In this document: piece after piece, positions 1-9,544 of the stretch
How the letters are laid out: each line of letters begins with the position of its first letter
How positions within the stretch are numbered: position 1 is the first letter of the stretch
Assembly (NCBI RefSeq): GCF_001243895.1
Contig: NZ_LN851186.1
Coordinates: 498,852-553,399 of the forward strand
Direction: 5' to 3'
Origin: Bacillus testis
Lineage (GTDB): Bacteria > Bacillota > Bacilli > Bacillales > DSM-1321
Length of the DNA: 54,548 nt
Made by a program: the position numbers and the translations under genes
The notes under the pieces: generated by a model
Told to the model about the DNA's origin: nothing
Seen by the model: only the letters and a program-made list of their open reading frames with translations
Databases searched by the model: none

Positions 1-2
1 TA

Positions 3-116
3 TTAGGAAAAGATATGGAAAATGAAGATATCCATACTTTTGTCCCCAATTATGTACGTTTGGCAGAAGCTGAAGCTAATTGGTTGAAGGAACAAAAGAA
101 AAAAAGTGCTGAGTAA
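3..116 (+). CDS. tsaB: TsaB C-terminal end (partial, 5' end outside window)
   Basis: The first 37 codons visible read in one frame to TAA at 114-116 and include PNYVRLAEAEANW. That resembles the P-x-Y-x-R-x-x-EAE tail of TsaB, the inactive TsaD paralogue that scaffolds tRNA threonylcarbamoyladenosine (t6A) synthesis. The identification leans on synteny: Bacillaceae usually have tsaE-tsaB-rimI-tsaD in one operon, and rimI begins 13 bases downstream. Only the extreme C-terminus is present, so no domain can be checked. Confidence 0.75.
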   Translation, partial: LGKDMENEDIHTFVPNYVRLAEAEANWLKEQKKKSAE

Positions 117-129
117 AGGGATGAAGCAG

Positions 130-582
130 ATGAACCAAACAACCTATTTTAGACCGATGACAGAAGCGGATCTAGATGAAATAATGGTGCTTGAAAAGAG
201 ATGCTTTACTTTGCCGTGGACTAAAGATGCATTTTGCAATGAATTGAACCAAAATCAGTTCGCTCATTATGTGGTTCTAGTGGAAAATGAAAAAATCATC
301 GGCTATTGCGGGGCTTGGCTGATCATTGATGAAGCTCATATTACCAATATAGCGATACTTCCTGAATATCGCGGTAGAAAGTTAGGGAAAGAATTACTGC
401 GCTATATGATGGATATGTGCAGGGAACGGAAAATCGAGAGGATTACGCTTGAAGTGCGAGTCAGCAATATACCGGCGAGATCTTTATACAAAAAACTCGG
501 TTTTGTAGAAGGGGCCCTTCGAAAAAATTATTATAGTGATAATCAAGAGGATGCGATTGTAATGTGGGTGAATTTAGGATGA
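130..582 (+). CDS. rimI: Ribosomal protein alanine N-acetyltransferase RimI
   Basis: A single-domain GNAT acetyltransferase of about 150 residues, the usual RimI length. The family acetylates the N-terminus of ribosomal protein bS18 using acetyl-CoA. Visible features are the N-terminal [11 protein letters not shown], the strand [20 protein letters not shown] with the R/Q-x-x-G-x-G/A acetyl-CoA loop (RGRKLG), and the C-terminal [20 protein letters not shown] typical of RimI. I chose ATG 130 because AAAGGG at 116-121 lies at good spacing; upstream GTG 106 and ATG 121 are in frame but poorly placed. The stop overlaps the tsaD start (ATGA), indicating translational coupling. Confidence 0.9.
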   Translation: MNQTTYFRPMTEADLDEIMVLEKRCFTLPWTKDAFCNELNQNQFAHYVVLVENEKIIGYCGAWLIIDEAHITNIAILPEYRGRKLGKELLRYMMDMCRERKIERITLEVRVSNIPARSLYKKLGFVEGALRKNYYSDNQEDAIVMWVNLG

Positions 583-1595
583 AAGATCAATATATAATGG
601 GGATAGAAACCAGCTGTGACGAAACAGCAGTTGCTATCGTTAAGAACGGAAGAGAGATAGTATCAAATATAGTGGCTTCACAAATAGACAGCCATAAGCG
701 CTTCGGCGGGGTAGTTCCCGAGATTGCTTCCCGCCACCATGTGGAAGCTATCACATTAGTGCTCGAAGAAGCTCTTCAGGAAGCGGGATTGGCATACAGC
801 GATATAGACGGAATTGCCGTTACGGAAGGACCTGGTTTAGTCGGTGCCTTGCTGATTGGGGTGAATGCAGCCAAGGCGGTTGCTTTCGCGCATGATATCC
901 CATTGCTTGGGGTACACCATATCGCCGGCCATATCTACGCCAATCGGCTTATAACAGAAATGAAGTTCCCCTTGATTGCATTAGTCGTTTCCGGAGGGCA
1001 TACTGAATTGGTTTATATGAAGGAGCACGGTTCCTTTGAAGTGCTTGGGGAAACGCGTGATGATGCAGCCGGTGAAGCATACGACAAAGTGGCAAGAACG
1101 TTGAACCTTCCTTATCCGGGCGGTCCCCATATCGACAGATTGGCTCATGAAGGTGAACCGACAATTGCATTTCCAAGGGCATGGTTGGAGGAAGATTCGT
1201 ACGATTTTAGTTTCAGCGGTTTAAAGTCCTCTGTCATCAATACCCTGCACAATGCAGAGCAAAGAGGAGAAAAGCTTTCTCCACAGGAAATTGCGGCAAG
1301 CTTCCAAAGCAGCGTGATTGATGTCTTGGTCACTAAGACGGTTAAGGCCACCGAACAGTATGGTGTCAAACAAGTCCTGTTAGCGGGCGGAGTTGCGGCG
1401 AATAAAGGCCTGCGGACGGCTTTGCAAGAGGCTTACAGCCAAATGGAAGACGTAGAATTGGTCATTCCTCCATTGTCTCTTTGCACAGATAATGCAGCTA
1501 TGATAGCGGCTGTGGGCAGTGTAATGTTTGAAAAAGGGAAACGGTCTGCCTATGATCTCAATGCCAATCCAGGATTGGATATTGAAAATGAATAG
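579..1595 (+). CDS. tsaD: tRNA N6-adenosine threonylcarbamoyltransferase TsaD
   Basis: 338 residues, normal length for the Kae1/Qri7/TsaD family. TsaD transfers the threonylcarbamoyl group from its adenylate to A37 of ANN-decoding tRNAs, working with TsaB and TsaE. The N-terminal ASKHA ATPase signature [11 protein letters not shown] is present, as is the metal-binding HHIAGH (residues about 111-116) and the phosphate loop VVSGGHTEL. The C-terminal [10 protein letters not shown] and CTDNAAMIA blocks are also intact. ATG 579 overlaps the rimI stop; GTG 564 in frame lacks a good ribosome site. It ends the operon, with a terminator immediately downstream. Older names are gcp and ydiE. Confidence 0.96.
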   Translation: MKDQYIMGIETSCDETAVAIVKNGREIVSNIVASQIDSHKRFGGVVPEIASRHHVEAITLVLEEALQEAGLAYSDIDGIAVTEGPGLVGALLIGVNAAKAVAFAHDIPLLGVHHIAGHIYANRLITEMKFPLIALVVSGGHTELVYMKEHGSFEVLGETRDDAAGEAYDKVARTLNLPYPGGPHIDRLAHEGEPTIAFPRAWLEEDSYDFSFSGLKSSVINTLHNAEQRGEKLSPQEIAASFQSSVIDVLVTKTVKATEQYGVKQVLLAGGVAANKGLRTALQEAYSQMEDVELVIPPLSLCTDNAAMIAAVGSVMFEKGKRSAYDLNANPGLDIENE

Positions 1596-1596
1596 A

Positions 1597-1634
1597 AAAA
1601 ACGATAGGTTTTTCGAAAACCTATCGTTTTTTTC
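1597..1634 (+). terminator. Rho-independent terminator of the tsa-rimI operon
   Basis: AAAACGATAGGTTTT and AAAACCTATCGTTTT form a long perfect stem closed by a TCGA loop and followed by a T-run. It begins just after the tsaD stop. Confidence 0.9.
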
Positions 1635-1690
1635 TGGAATATAAGCCAGGCCTTTTTGGAAAATACTTTTTTCGACAAGTTATGCAGGTA

Positions 1691-1855
1691 TCATCCACAA
1701 AGTTATTTAGTTATCACCACTTTTGTCCACAGTAAAAAGTGGTTTAAAATACGGTTTATTGGGATTTTCCACAAAATCCACAAAAAACTGACTGCTTATC
1801 CACAAACGAAATAAAGTTATCAACAAAAACTGTGACTATCTATCACTTATCCACA
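1691..1855. promoter_or_regulatory. Cluster of DnaA-box-like sites between tsaD and ydiF
   Basis: Two perfect DnaA boxes TTATCCACA lie at 1796-1804 and 1847-1855. Near matches follow the same orientation: TCATCCACA 1691-1699, TTGTCCACA 1723-1731, TTTTCCACA 1765-1773 and TTATCAACA 1816-1824. No gene occupies this interval. From memory, the gcp-ydiF interval of B. subtilis is one of the DnaA-box clusters outside oriC that titrate DnaA; the same gene neighbours here support a conserved function. That function is inferred. Confidence 0.75.
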
Positions 1856-1872
1856 GTATTCCGAAAATTTGT

Positions 1873-1917
1873 TCAAAAAAAAGAAAATGATCCAGAGAAA
1901 AAATCCCTGGATCATTT
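1873..1917 (-). terminator. Terminator of ydiF
   Basis: AAATGATCCAG (1885-1895) pairs with CTGGATCATTT (1907-1917). Read on the minus strand the stem follows directly after the ydiF stop and leads into a T-rich tract. Confidence 0.85.
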
Positions 1918-3855
1918 CTATGATAAAGCTCCTTGTTCTTCCTCCAATTCGCTCCATTCTTCCATAAGTCGTTCCAATTCGACATTTGCTCCATCAATTA
2001 CTTCGTTTATCTCAAGAACACGCTGGTGATCCTGATAGATGTCTGGATCGCATAATAGTTCATTTTGCTTGGATACAAGCGCGTCTAATTCTTCCATCCG
2101 CGTTTCTATTTCTTCTAGACGGCGCTTGATTTGCCGCTGTCTTTTTTTCGTCTCTTTATCCTGTTGATAAGTCGCTTTCTCCTCCACCTGGGGAGCTGCA
2201 GATGTGGATTGTGCCTGCTCGAACCGTTCATGTTCTTCTTGTTCAGCTTTCTTTTCTACATAGTAGTCATAATCACCGAGGAACTCCTGGCTTCCATCTG
2301 TGGATAATTCAATCACTTTTGAAGCAATCCGATTGATGAAATAACGGTCATGCGAAACAAAAAGAATAGTGCCTGGAAATTCGACGAGCGCATTTTCTAA
2401 TACGATTTTGCTATCGAGGTCCAAATGGTTAGTTGGTTCGTCCAAAATCAAAAAATTGGAGCCCTGCATCATTAATTTGGAAAGGGCCAGCCGCGCTTTT
2501 TCTCCGCCGCTCAATGCGGAAACAGACTTCAGGACATCATCGCCAGAGAAGAGAAAATTGCCCAAGACTGTCCGGATATCTTTTTCGTTCGTAGTCGGGT
2601 ATTCATCCCACAACTCATTCAATACACGCTTATTGGATGAAAGATTGGCTTGTTCCTGGTCATAGTAGCCGATCGTCACATTGGAACCAAAATCAACATG
2701 GCCCTTTAATAAAGGAAGTTTGCCTAAAACGGATTTGAGCAAAGTGGTCTTGCCGACGCCGTTCGGTCCGACTAGGGCAATGCTTTCTCCTTTGGTGACG
2801 GACATATTGATATGCTCTGATATAGGTGCACCTTCATAGCCGATACTGACGTCGGAAATGGTTGCCACAATGTTGCCGCTTTGCTTATTCATCCGAAAGG
2901 TAAAGGAAGCGGATTTTTCATCTCCCAGTGGCTTGTCCATTACATCCATCCGTTCCAGCTGCTTCCGCCTGCTTTGGGCACGTTTGGTTGTGGTTGCACG
3001 GGCTATATTTTTTTGGATGAAGTCCTGGAGCTTAGCGATCTCATCCTGCTGTTTTTCATACTGTTTCATATCACGCTCATAGTCCGCCGCTTTTTGCTCT
3101 AAATAGTAACTGTAGTTGCCGTGGTATTTTTTAGAGGTTGTTCTCGAAATCTCGTAGATGACGGAAACGACCTTATCCATAAAGTAACGGTCATGCGATA
3201 CAATCAAGACGGCTCCATTATAGCCTTGCAGATATTGCTCTAGCCAAGTCAGCGTTTCGATATCAAGGTGGTTGGTCGGTTCATCGAGAATCAATAAATC
3301 AGGCTGGGAAAGCAATAGTTTCCCTAATGCCAAGCGGGTGCGCTGACCACCGCTCAAGGAAGCGACCGGTGTTTCATAATCAAATTGCTGAAACTGCAGC
3401 CCGTGCAGCACCGAGCGGATATCCGACTCATATTGATAGCCGCCGCGCTCTTTGAACGCAATTTGCTTGTCATCATACTCTTTTAGAATCTGTTGATAAA
3501 GCGCTTCGTCATTATAGATTTCTGGCTGGGTCATTTTTTCTTCGAGCGACCGCAGCTGCTTTTCTAATTCAATGACAGGGGTGAACACTGTCAGCATTTC
3601 ATCCCAGATGGACTTATCCGACTCAAGGCCGGTATTTTGGGCCAAGTAGCCGAATGTTAAGTCTTTTGGTTTGATGATTTCACCCTCATCGTAGGATAAT
3701 TGCCCTGCGATGATTTTAAGCAAAGTCGATTTGCCTGCGCCGTTCCGGCCGACCAGGCCAACGCGGTCTCTCTTTTGTACTTCTAATTTTATATTGGATA
3801 GGACTTTTTCAGCCCCGAAATATTTAGAGAGCTTGTTCACTTGTAGAACGATCAT
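1918..3855 (-). CDS. ydiF: ABC-F family ATPase YdiF
   Basis: 645 residues with two ABC ATPase domains and no membrane segment, the layout of ABC-F proteins, which act on the ribosome (translation factors or antibiotic protection). Domain 1 has Walker A GRNGAGKST, signature LSGGQRTRLALG and Walker B DEPTNHLD. An inter-domain arm rich in Lys/Arg/Gln (residues about 240-310) follows. Domain 2 has GPNGVGKTT, LSGGEKARLALS and DEPTNHLD. A charged coiled-coil C-terminus (about 545-645) completes it. Length, C-terminal coil and position opposite tsaD match B. subtilis YdiF. It is monocistronic and convergent with tsaD. Confidence 0.93.
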   Translation of the reverse strand: MIVLQVNKLSKYFGAEKVLSNIKLEVQKRDRVGLVGRNGAGKSTLLKIIAGQLSYDEGEIIKPKDLTFGYLAQNTGLESDKSIWDEMLTVFTPVIELEKQLRSLEEKMTQPEIYNDEALYQQILKEYDDKQIAFKERGGYQYESDIRSVLHGLQFQQFDYETPVASLSGGQRTRLALGKLLLSQPDLLILDEPTNHLDIETLTWLEQYLQGYNGAVLIVSHDRYFMDKVVSVIYEISRTTSKKYHGNYSYYLEQKAADYERDMKQYEKQQDEIAKLQDFIQKNIARATTTKRAQSRRKQLERMDVMDKPLGDEKSASFTFRMNKQSGNIVATISDVSIGYEGAPISEHINMSVTKGESIALVGPNGVGKTTLLKSVLGKLPLLKGHVDFGSNVTIGYYDQEQANLSSNKRVLNELWDEYPTTNEKDIRTVLGNFLFSGDDVLKSVSALSGGEKARLALSKLMMQGSNFLILDEPTNHLDLDSKIVLENALVEFPGTILFVSHDRYFINRIASKVIELSTDGSQEFLGDYDYYVEKKAEQEEHERFEQAQSTSAAPQVEEKATYQQDKETKKRQRQIKRRLEEIETRMEELDALVSKQNELLCDPDIYQDHQRVLEINEVIDGANVELERLMEEWSELEEEQGALS

Positions 3856-3927
3856 ATATATTCACCTCAGTTGTCTTAAGTGTAGTGTAAACGAAAAGAG
3901 GGGGCAGGGGCAATTATCTTAAGCTCG

Positions 3928-3963
3928 CTTTTGTGAAATGCAATACAAACTTTTTCACAAAGA
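3928..3963. promoter_or_regulatory. Inverted repeat with Rex-like half-sites upstream of ydiF/rex
   Basis: CTTTTGTGAAA at 3928-3938 and TTTTTCACAAAG at 3951-3962 form an inverted repeat. TTGTGAA and TTCACAA are the half-sites of the Gram-positive Rex operator, but here they are separated by 16 bases instead of the usual four. A functional operator is therefore doubtful. The site lies in the divergent interval between ydiF and rex. Confidence 0.25.
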
Positions 3964-4117
3964 AAGGAAAATAGTGTATGATTTAAAAGGAAGGGAGAGA
4001 TTAGATGGGCACTTTGCCCATTCCTTGAGGAGGACCGTTTTAACTTAAGTGATCTTACAGGAGGCGGCTTCAGGCTGCCGGATGCCAAGCCTATTTTTGC
4101 AGGACCATATGTAATAG

Positions 4118-4339
4118 ATGAATGGCCAACAAAAGACACAGCGGTTAAAGAATCCAAATCTTTCATCATTTGGGACAATAGATGCAGCCTCTTCATTCAG
4201 GACAGGTCGCCAAATGGAAGCGTTATCAATGCGGGCGAGTCTTTATGCTGTTATGATGGAAAAACAGGAGAATCTTCGGGCCCTAATTATTATAGACAAA
4301 TATAATTCAGAAAGAGCAGAATATAATGGGGGGGAGTAA
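4118..4339 (+). CDS. Doubtful small ORF upstream of rex (possible remnant)
   Basis: The 486-base interval between ydiF and rex holds no recognised gene. This 73-codon frame ends three bases before the rex start. It contains TGRQMEALSM, faintly like the MEALT block of MoaC, which occupies this position in B. subtilis, but the similarity is too weak to call a moaC remnant. A second frame (about 4023-4302) is also open, beginning after GAGGAGGAC and containing FAGPYVIDEW. Either could be chance; the interval may simply be a long leader for rex. Confidence 0.15.
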   Translation: MNGQQKTQRLKNPNLSSFGTIDAASSFRTGRQMEALSMRASLYAVMMEKQENLRALIIIDKYNSERAEYNGGE

Positions 4340-4342
4340 ATT

Positions 4343-5026
4343 ATGCCGCATGAAACATTAAAGATTCCACAGGCAACGGCGAAACGCTTGCCTTTATACT
4401 ATCGGTTCCTAAAGAATCTGCATTCCTCAGGGAAACAGCGGGTTTCTTCCGCCGAATTAAGTGAAGCCGTCAAAGTGGATTCAGCAACCATCCGCAGAGA
4501 TTTTTCCTATTTTGGTGCACTGGGCAAGAAGGGTTATGGCTATAATGTAAATTATTTATTATCTTTCTTTAGTAAGACACTTGACCAGGATGAATTGACC
4601 AAAGTAGCATTAATCGGTGTGGGAAACTTGGGGACTGCTTTTTTGCACTATAATTTTTTGAAGAATAATAATACCAAGATTGAATTGGCTTTCGATGTAT
4701 CGGCGGATAAAGTCGGCACGAAAATAGGCGATGTAGAAATCTGCCATATGGATGAGCTTGAAGAACGCCTTGCGGACCAAGGGATATCCGTAGCGATTTT
4801 GACCGTGCCAGCGCAGGTAGCACAGCCTATTACGGACCGCCTTGTACATTCGGATATCCAGGGGATCCTGAACTTCACGCCAGCACGGTTGAATGTTCCG
4901 GCCTCCATACGGGTGCATCATATTGACCTTGCTGTGGAACTGCAATCCCTTGTTTATTTCCTCAAGCACTATCCGATGGAAGAGGCCACAGAACCTGATG
5001 GGCACGCTGAACCATTTATTGATTAA
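4343..5026 (+). CDS. rex: Redox-sensing transcriptional repressor Rex
   Basis: 227 residues. Rex senses the NADH/NAD+ ratio and represses fermentation and respiratory genes. The N-terminal winged helix (about 1-80) includes [19 protein letters not shown], then [20 protein letters not shown] with the DNA-recognition helix and [13 protein letters not shown]. The Rossmann domain begins at [13 protein letters not shown] (G-x-G-N-L-G) and carries ILTVPA and [10 protein letters not shown]. The C-terminal swapped helix region contains [25 protein letters not shown] lies before ATG 4343. The final dozen residues extend a little past the B. subtilis protein. Old name ydiH. Confidence 0.95.
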   Translation: MPHETLKIPQATAKRLPLYYRFLKNLHSSGKQRVSSAELSEAVKVDSATIRRDFSYFGALGKKGYGYNVNYLLSFFSKTLDQDELTKVALIGVGNLGTAFLHYNFLKNNNTKIELAFDVSADKVGTKIGDVEICHMDELEERLADQGISVAILTVPAQVAQPITDRLVHSDIQGILNFTPARLNVPASIRVHHIDLAVELQSLVYFLKHYPMEEATEPDGHAEPFID

Positions 5027-5035
5027 ACAAACAAA

Positions 5036-5070
5036 AAATCCGGCTCCTTTAAAAGGGGAGCCGGATTTTG
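5036..5070. terminator. Bidirectional terminator between rex and ydiK
   Basis: AAATCCGGCTCC pairs with GGAGCCGGATTT around a short AT loop, flanked by A-rich sequence on the left and T-rich on the right, so it can end transcription of both convergent genes. Confidence 0.88.
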
Positions 5071-5274
5071 TTATTTTTTCTTCATTCGTCTCAGGCGGAA
5101 GTACAGCATGAGCAAGCGGATCCCTGTCCCGAAATCGATTGTGGCCAGAAAAACAATCAAGTAAGCAAAAAAAGTCCAACCGTTATCGGATACATAATTG
5201 ATCGCGAAAAAGGTAAAAACAACTCCCAGCAGGATATACATGAAGCTGGAAACTAAAGGTGATTGACGTCTCAT
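5071..5274 (-). CDS. ydiK: Small membrane protein YdiK (DUF4305-like)
   Basis: 67 residues with two hydrophobic segments (about 10-30 and 35-58) and a very basic C-terminus (RLRRMKKK), predicting both ends in the cytoplasm. Motifs SSFMYILLGVVFT and ATIDFGTGIRL resemble B. subtilis YdiK, which sits in the same place next to ydiL. Its function is unknown. ATG 5274 overlaps the ydiL stop by four bases, so the pair is translated together. Confidence 0.8.
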   Translation of the reverse strand: MRRQSPLVSSFMYILLGVVFTFFAINYVSDNGWTFFAYLIVFLATIDFGTGIRLLMLYFRLRRMKKK

Positions 5275-6002
5275 AATAATCCTCCAATAAAGCTTTGGGC
5301 CTGGTCGATTGTTTTGATGATCTCTTCATATTTTAATTGGACAACGACCACTAATGTATTCATCATGACATGGGCAAAAATCGGCACTAAGATTCTCTTT
5401 GTCCGGACATACAGGAATGCAAACGTAAATCCGATAGCGGAGTAGAGAAGGATATGTGACAATTCTCTATGCGCCAACCCGAAGATGAGCGAACTGACCA
5501 AAGCGGATATAAAGAAATTAAACTTTTGATACAAAGTGCCAAAGATAATTTTTCGGAAAACCAGCTCTTCTAGAATCGGACCGATAATGCTGGTCAGTAT
5601 GACAAATAAGGGAATGGTCTTGATCATTTGCATGATGAAATGCGTATTTTCAGAACCGGCAGTGACGCCGATGGCCTGTTCAATGAGGGCAGCTATATTT
5701 TGAGCGAATAAAGCAATGAAAATGCCGCCGATGGCCCATGCGATGGAAATCCCGATAGATGCCTTTGGCTCACTTTCCAACCGGTCCTCATTCGATGGCC
5801 GTTCCTTTCTGAGCAACCATAGAACAATGAAAAGTGTCGCAACAAAGGCAAAAATCGACCAGTAGGCATATCCATTCAAGATGGCTTCCCGCTCGGATGC
5901 CCCTCCCCATTCCCAGAATTTCTTGAACAATGGAGTGCCGATCGCCGGCGAAAACAGCATACATACATAGGCTAGTAAGATAAATATATATTCTTTTTTC
6001 AC
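5271..6002 (-). CDS. ydiL: CPBP-family intramembrane metalloprotease YdiL
   Basis: 243 residues with about seven or eight hydrophobic segments. The CPBP/Abi (PF02517) motifs are present in order: EELVFR with the paired glutamates and arginine, FGLAHRELSH with the first histidine, and PIFAHVMMN with the second. The family includes Rce1-type CaaX proteases and bacteriocin self-immunity proteins; the substrate of YdiL is not known to me. It is transcribed divergently from groES and is coupled to ydiK downstream. Confidence 0.88.
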   Translation of the reverse strand: MKKEYIFILLAYVCMLFSPAIGTPLFKKFWEWGGASEREAILNGYAYWSIFAFVATLFIVLWLLRKERPSNEDRLESEPKASIGISIAWAIGGIFIALFAQNIAALIEQAIGVTAGSENTHFIMQMIKTIPLFVILTSIIGPILEELVFRKIIFGTLYQKFNFFISALVSSLIFGLAHRELSHILLYSAIGFTFAFLYVRTKRILVPIFAHVMMNTLVVVVQLKYEEIIKTIDQAQSFIGGLL

Positions 6003-6197
6003 AAAGTTAACTCCTTTAAAAAATCACTTAAGGGTATTGTACTTCTTTTTAGGGAATGGTTACAAACGTTTCCCATTAAATGCAGATGTTTGTTATATAT
6101 TATCGAACTGTGGCCTATACTTTAAGAAGTAGAGGTGTAAGCGCATGCACAAGAAAAAATTTGTAGAAAATTTAGGGATTTTTTTAAAGAGAAATAC

Positions 6198-6226
6198 TTG
6201 AAAAAAAGGATAAAGTTCATTATCAT
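6198..6226 (+). promoter_or_regulatory. Sigma-A promoter of groESL
   Basis: TTGAAA (6198-6203) and TATCAT (6221-6226) are separated by 17 bases. The predicted start falls just before the CIRCE operator, as in B. subtilis groESL. The 200 bases upstream of this promoter hold no gene. Confidence 0.75.
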
Positions 6227-6236
6227 AATAAATGTG

Positions 6237-6263
6237 TTAGCACTCATTAGAGATGAGTGCTAA
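6237..6263 (+). promoter_or_regulatory. CIRCE operator (HrcA binding site)
   Basis: A perfect TTAGCACTC-N9-GAGTGCTAA inverted repeat between the promoter and groES. HrcA repressor binds this element; GroEL itself promotes HrcA activity in the known circuit. Confidence 0.97.
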
Positions 6264-6306
6264 TAGATAAACTATTGTGATCGAAAAATTGAGGAGGGTG
6301 TTTTTC

Positions 6307-6591
6307 TTGTTAAAACCATTAGGTGATCGCGTTATTATTGAACTAGTTCAATCTGAAGAAAAAACTGCAAGCGGTATTGTACTTCCTGATACTGCAAAGG
6401 AAAAACCTCAAGAAGGTAAAGTAGTTGCCGTGGGTGCAGGTAATGTACAAGACAATGGCGAGCGCGTTGCTCCAGAGGTTGCTGTAGGCGATCGTATCAT
6501 CTTCTCAAAATATGCTGGTACTGAAGTGAAATATGAAGGTACTGAATACTTAATTTTACGTGAAAGCGATATTCTAGCAATCATCGGTTAA
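6307..6591 (+). CDS. groES: Co-chaperonin GroES
   Basis: 94 residues, the standard Cpn10 length, forming the heptameric lid of GroEL. The protein begins [14 protein letters not shown] and ends [12 protein letters not shown], with the mobile loop [20 protein letters not shown] (about 15-34). The start is TTG 6307: GAGGAGGG at 6291-6298 is well spaced from it and the family N-terminus begins there. An upstream in-frame ATG at 6277 would add ten non-conserved residues and include the ribosome site. Confidence 0.96.
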   Translation: MLKPLGDRVIIELVQSEEKTASGIVLPDTAKEKPQEGKVVAVGAGNVQDNGERVAPEVAVGDRIIFSKYAGTEVKYEGTEYLILRESDILAIIG

Positions 6592-6641
6592 TAGAAAACC
6601 GATCTTATACTTATAACTTTTTTAAAAATCTAGGGAGGTAA

Positions 6642-8281
<1,640 letters not shown>

Positions 8282-8332
8282 TGCCCCCAAAACCTTTGGT
8301 ATACAAGGATTTTGAATAAGGGATAAGAGCAA

Positions 8333-8350
8333 TGCTAACATTTTGCTAAC
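8333..8350. promoter_or_regulatory. Candidate integrase arm-type site, left
   Basis: TGCTAAC occurs twice, spaced by CATTTT/ATTTT. CTAACATTTTGCTAAC (8335-8350) is repeated exactly at 17460-17475 near the other attachment repeat, and a single TGCTAACA lies at 17648. Repeats flanking both att cores are typical arm sites for tyrosine recombinases. Confidence 0.5.
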
Positions 8351-8363
8351 ATTTCTCTCCCGA

Positions 8364-8960
8364 TTAGAGGCTTCTCATTAATTGAGCAAATTTATGAGAA
8401 GCCTCTTTTTTCATTTCTTTCGTTATATGAAGGTAAACGTTCTTCGTTGTTTCATCATCGCAGTGACCTAACCGGTCCATAATTTCCTCTAATCCTACCC
8501 TCGCTTCTGCAAGCAATGATGTGTGCGTATGTCGTAAAGAGTGGGGAGTAAGTTCTGTGTTTAATCCAGCTAATTTCAGTAATCGAGCCATTCGATTTTC
8601 GACAGTTTTAATGAAAATGGGATAGCCGGGCTGTCTGCCATGCTTGGCAAAAATAAATCCTTCATCTAGATAAGTTTCACCCAAACGTTTTTTCACTTTC
8701 TTCTGTAATTCCATGTGCTCTTTAAGAGCTGCAATAACATCTTCATCAACGACTATGGTCCGTTTAGATCTTCGTGTCTTAGGTTGCACTAGTTGATATT
8801 CCAATGTGTTATTAGTCGGATTATAGTACGTTTTCGTAATACTAATTGTATGCTCTTCGAAGTCCATGTCTTTCCACTTTAGTGCTACTAATTCACCAAC
8901 ACGCATTCCTGTGTAAGAAAGGATAAGGAAGATTATACCCACCCCTATCTCAAGAATCAT
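8364..8960 (-). pseudogene. Tyrosine recombinase, catalytic domain only (5'-truncated integrase)
   Basis: 198 codons cover only the C-terminal catalytic domain of a phage-type integrase. Seen in order: SYTGMRVGELVAL (catalytic Arg), KTRRSKRTI (beta-hairpin Lys), TPHSLRHTHTSLL (His-x-x-Arg), LGHCDDETTKNVYLH (second His and nucleophile Tyr). Full-length relatives have about 370-400 residues, so the arm-binding and core-binding domains are gone. Upstream codons MILEIGVG do not look like family sequence and lie in an inverted repeat that marks the break. The gene is probably inactive, although the catalytic residues remain. It points toward groEL and sits next to the left attachment repeat. Confidence 0.85.
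8367..8411 (+). terminator. groEL terminator formed by the integrase 3' end
   Basis: GAGGCTTCTCAT and ATGAGAAGCCTC form a perfect 12-bp stem followed by TTTTTT on the plus strand, 88 bases after groEL. The same bases encode EASHKF...QLMRSL, the C-terminus of the integrase on the minus strand. Confidence 0.8.
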
Positions 8961-8986
8961 AGGGATTCAAGGATAGAGGAGTGGGT
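8934..8986. repeat. Imperfect inverted repeat at the integrase breakpoint
   Basis: TATACCCACCCCTATC (from 8934) and GGATAGAGGAGTGGGTA (ending near 8986) are inverted with a loop of about twenty bases. The repeat coincides with loss of integrase homology. It may be the scar of a deletion or the end of an unrecognised element. Confidence 0.45.
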
Positions 8987-9540
8987 ATTCGTACGAGGAA
9001 TCTAACTTTAGTGTAGTGTAAAGCTGGGAACTCGATGATGCTGTTGTTTTAATATCTGAATTTCTTCATCTCGTCACTTGCTGTCAAGCACATGCAGTTT
9101 CGCCCACATGTATCATGACGAGCACCATTGGCCATAACCAATCGAAACTCCGTCCGAACCGTTGAATGCAAGAAGCCGTTCCCGCTCCTCTAAGTCTCAC
9201 AATCCAGTCACAAAACAACAGTAAAGACCTTGCCTAATGATTGCTACGTTGATTTTATATGCATCGGCTCAACTCACCTGACCTCTTCTTTAGCGTGACT
9301 TAAGGGCATTCCTACGATTATTCTGAGTTTTCCATGTCGAACCTTACTAAAAACAACAGCTTTTGACAGAGGGTAGCTTCTCTGACCGCACAGGATTTCA
9401 CTAAAGTATCTGTAGTTAAACCATTAGATTGTAGATAGACAAGCTTTAACTGGAACAACTTTTCGCGCTAAGCGATTGCATCATGGGATTATGGTAGAAT
9501 AAGAAAAGATAGTATTAGGTCTTATTACATAAAAATGAGG
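8987..9540. other. Non-coding or decayed stretch between integrase and hsdM
   Basis: About 550 bases with stops in all frames and no gene I can recognise. Its base composition is less A+T-rich than the island genes, suggesting an older decayed insertion. A possible extended -10 promoter for hsdM, TGGTAGAAT, lies at 9492-9500. Confidence 0.4.
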
Positions 9541-9544
9541 AATT

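Noticed and set aside
1691..1855. Replication origin
   Set aside because: DnaA boxes are present, but no dnaA, dnaN or AT-rich unwinding region is nearby and the surrounding genes are the ydi-groESL region, so a titration cluster is more likely.
3876..4196. 106-codon minus-strand frame between ydiF and rex
   Set aside because: No ribosome site, Ser/Pro/Leu-rich composition with no recognisable motif, and it overlaps the start region of ydiF transcription.
4610..5179. 189-codon minus-strand frame opposite rex
   Set aside because: It crosses the rex terminator and is antisense to a well-conserved gene; no family resemblance.
8987..9540. Group II intron or transposase fragment
   Set aside because: Some words look like mobile-element sequence, but I found no domain V hairpin, no catalytic motif and no terminal inverted repeats, so I left it unidentified.
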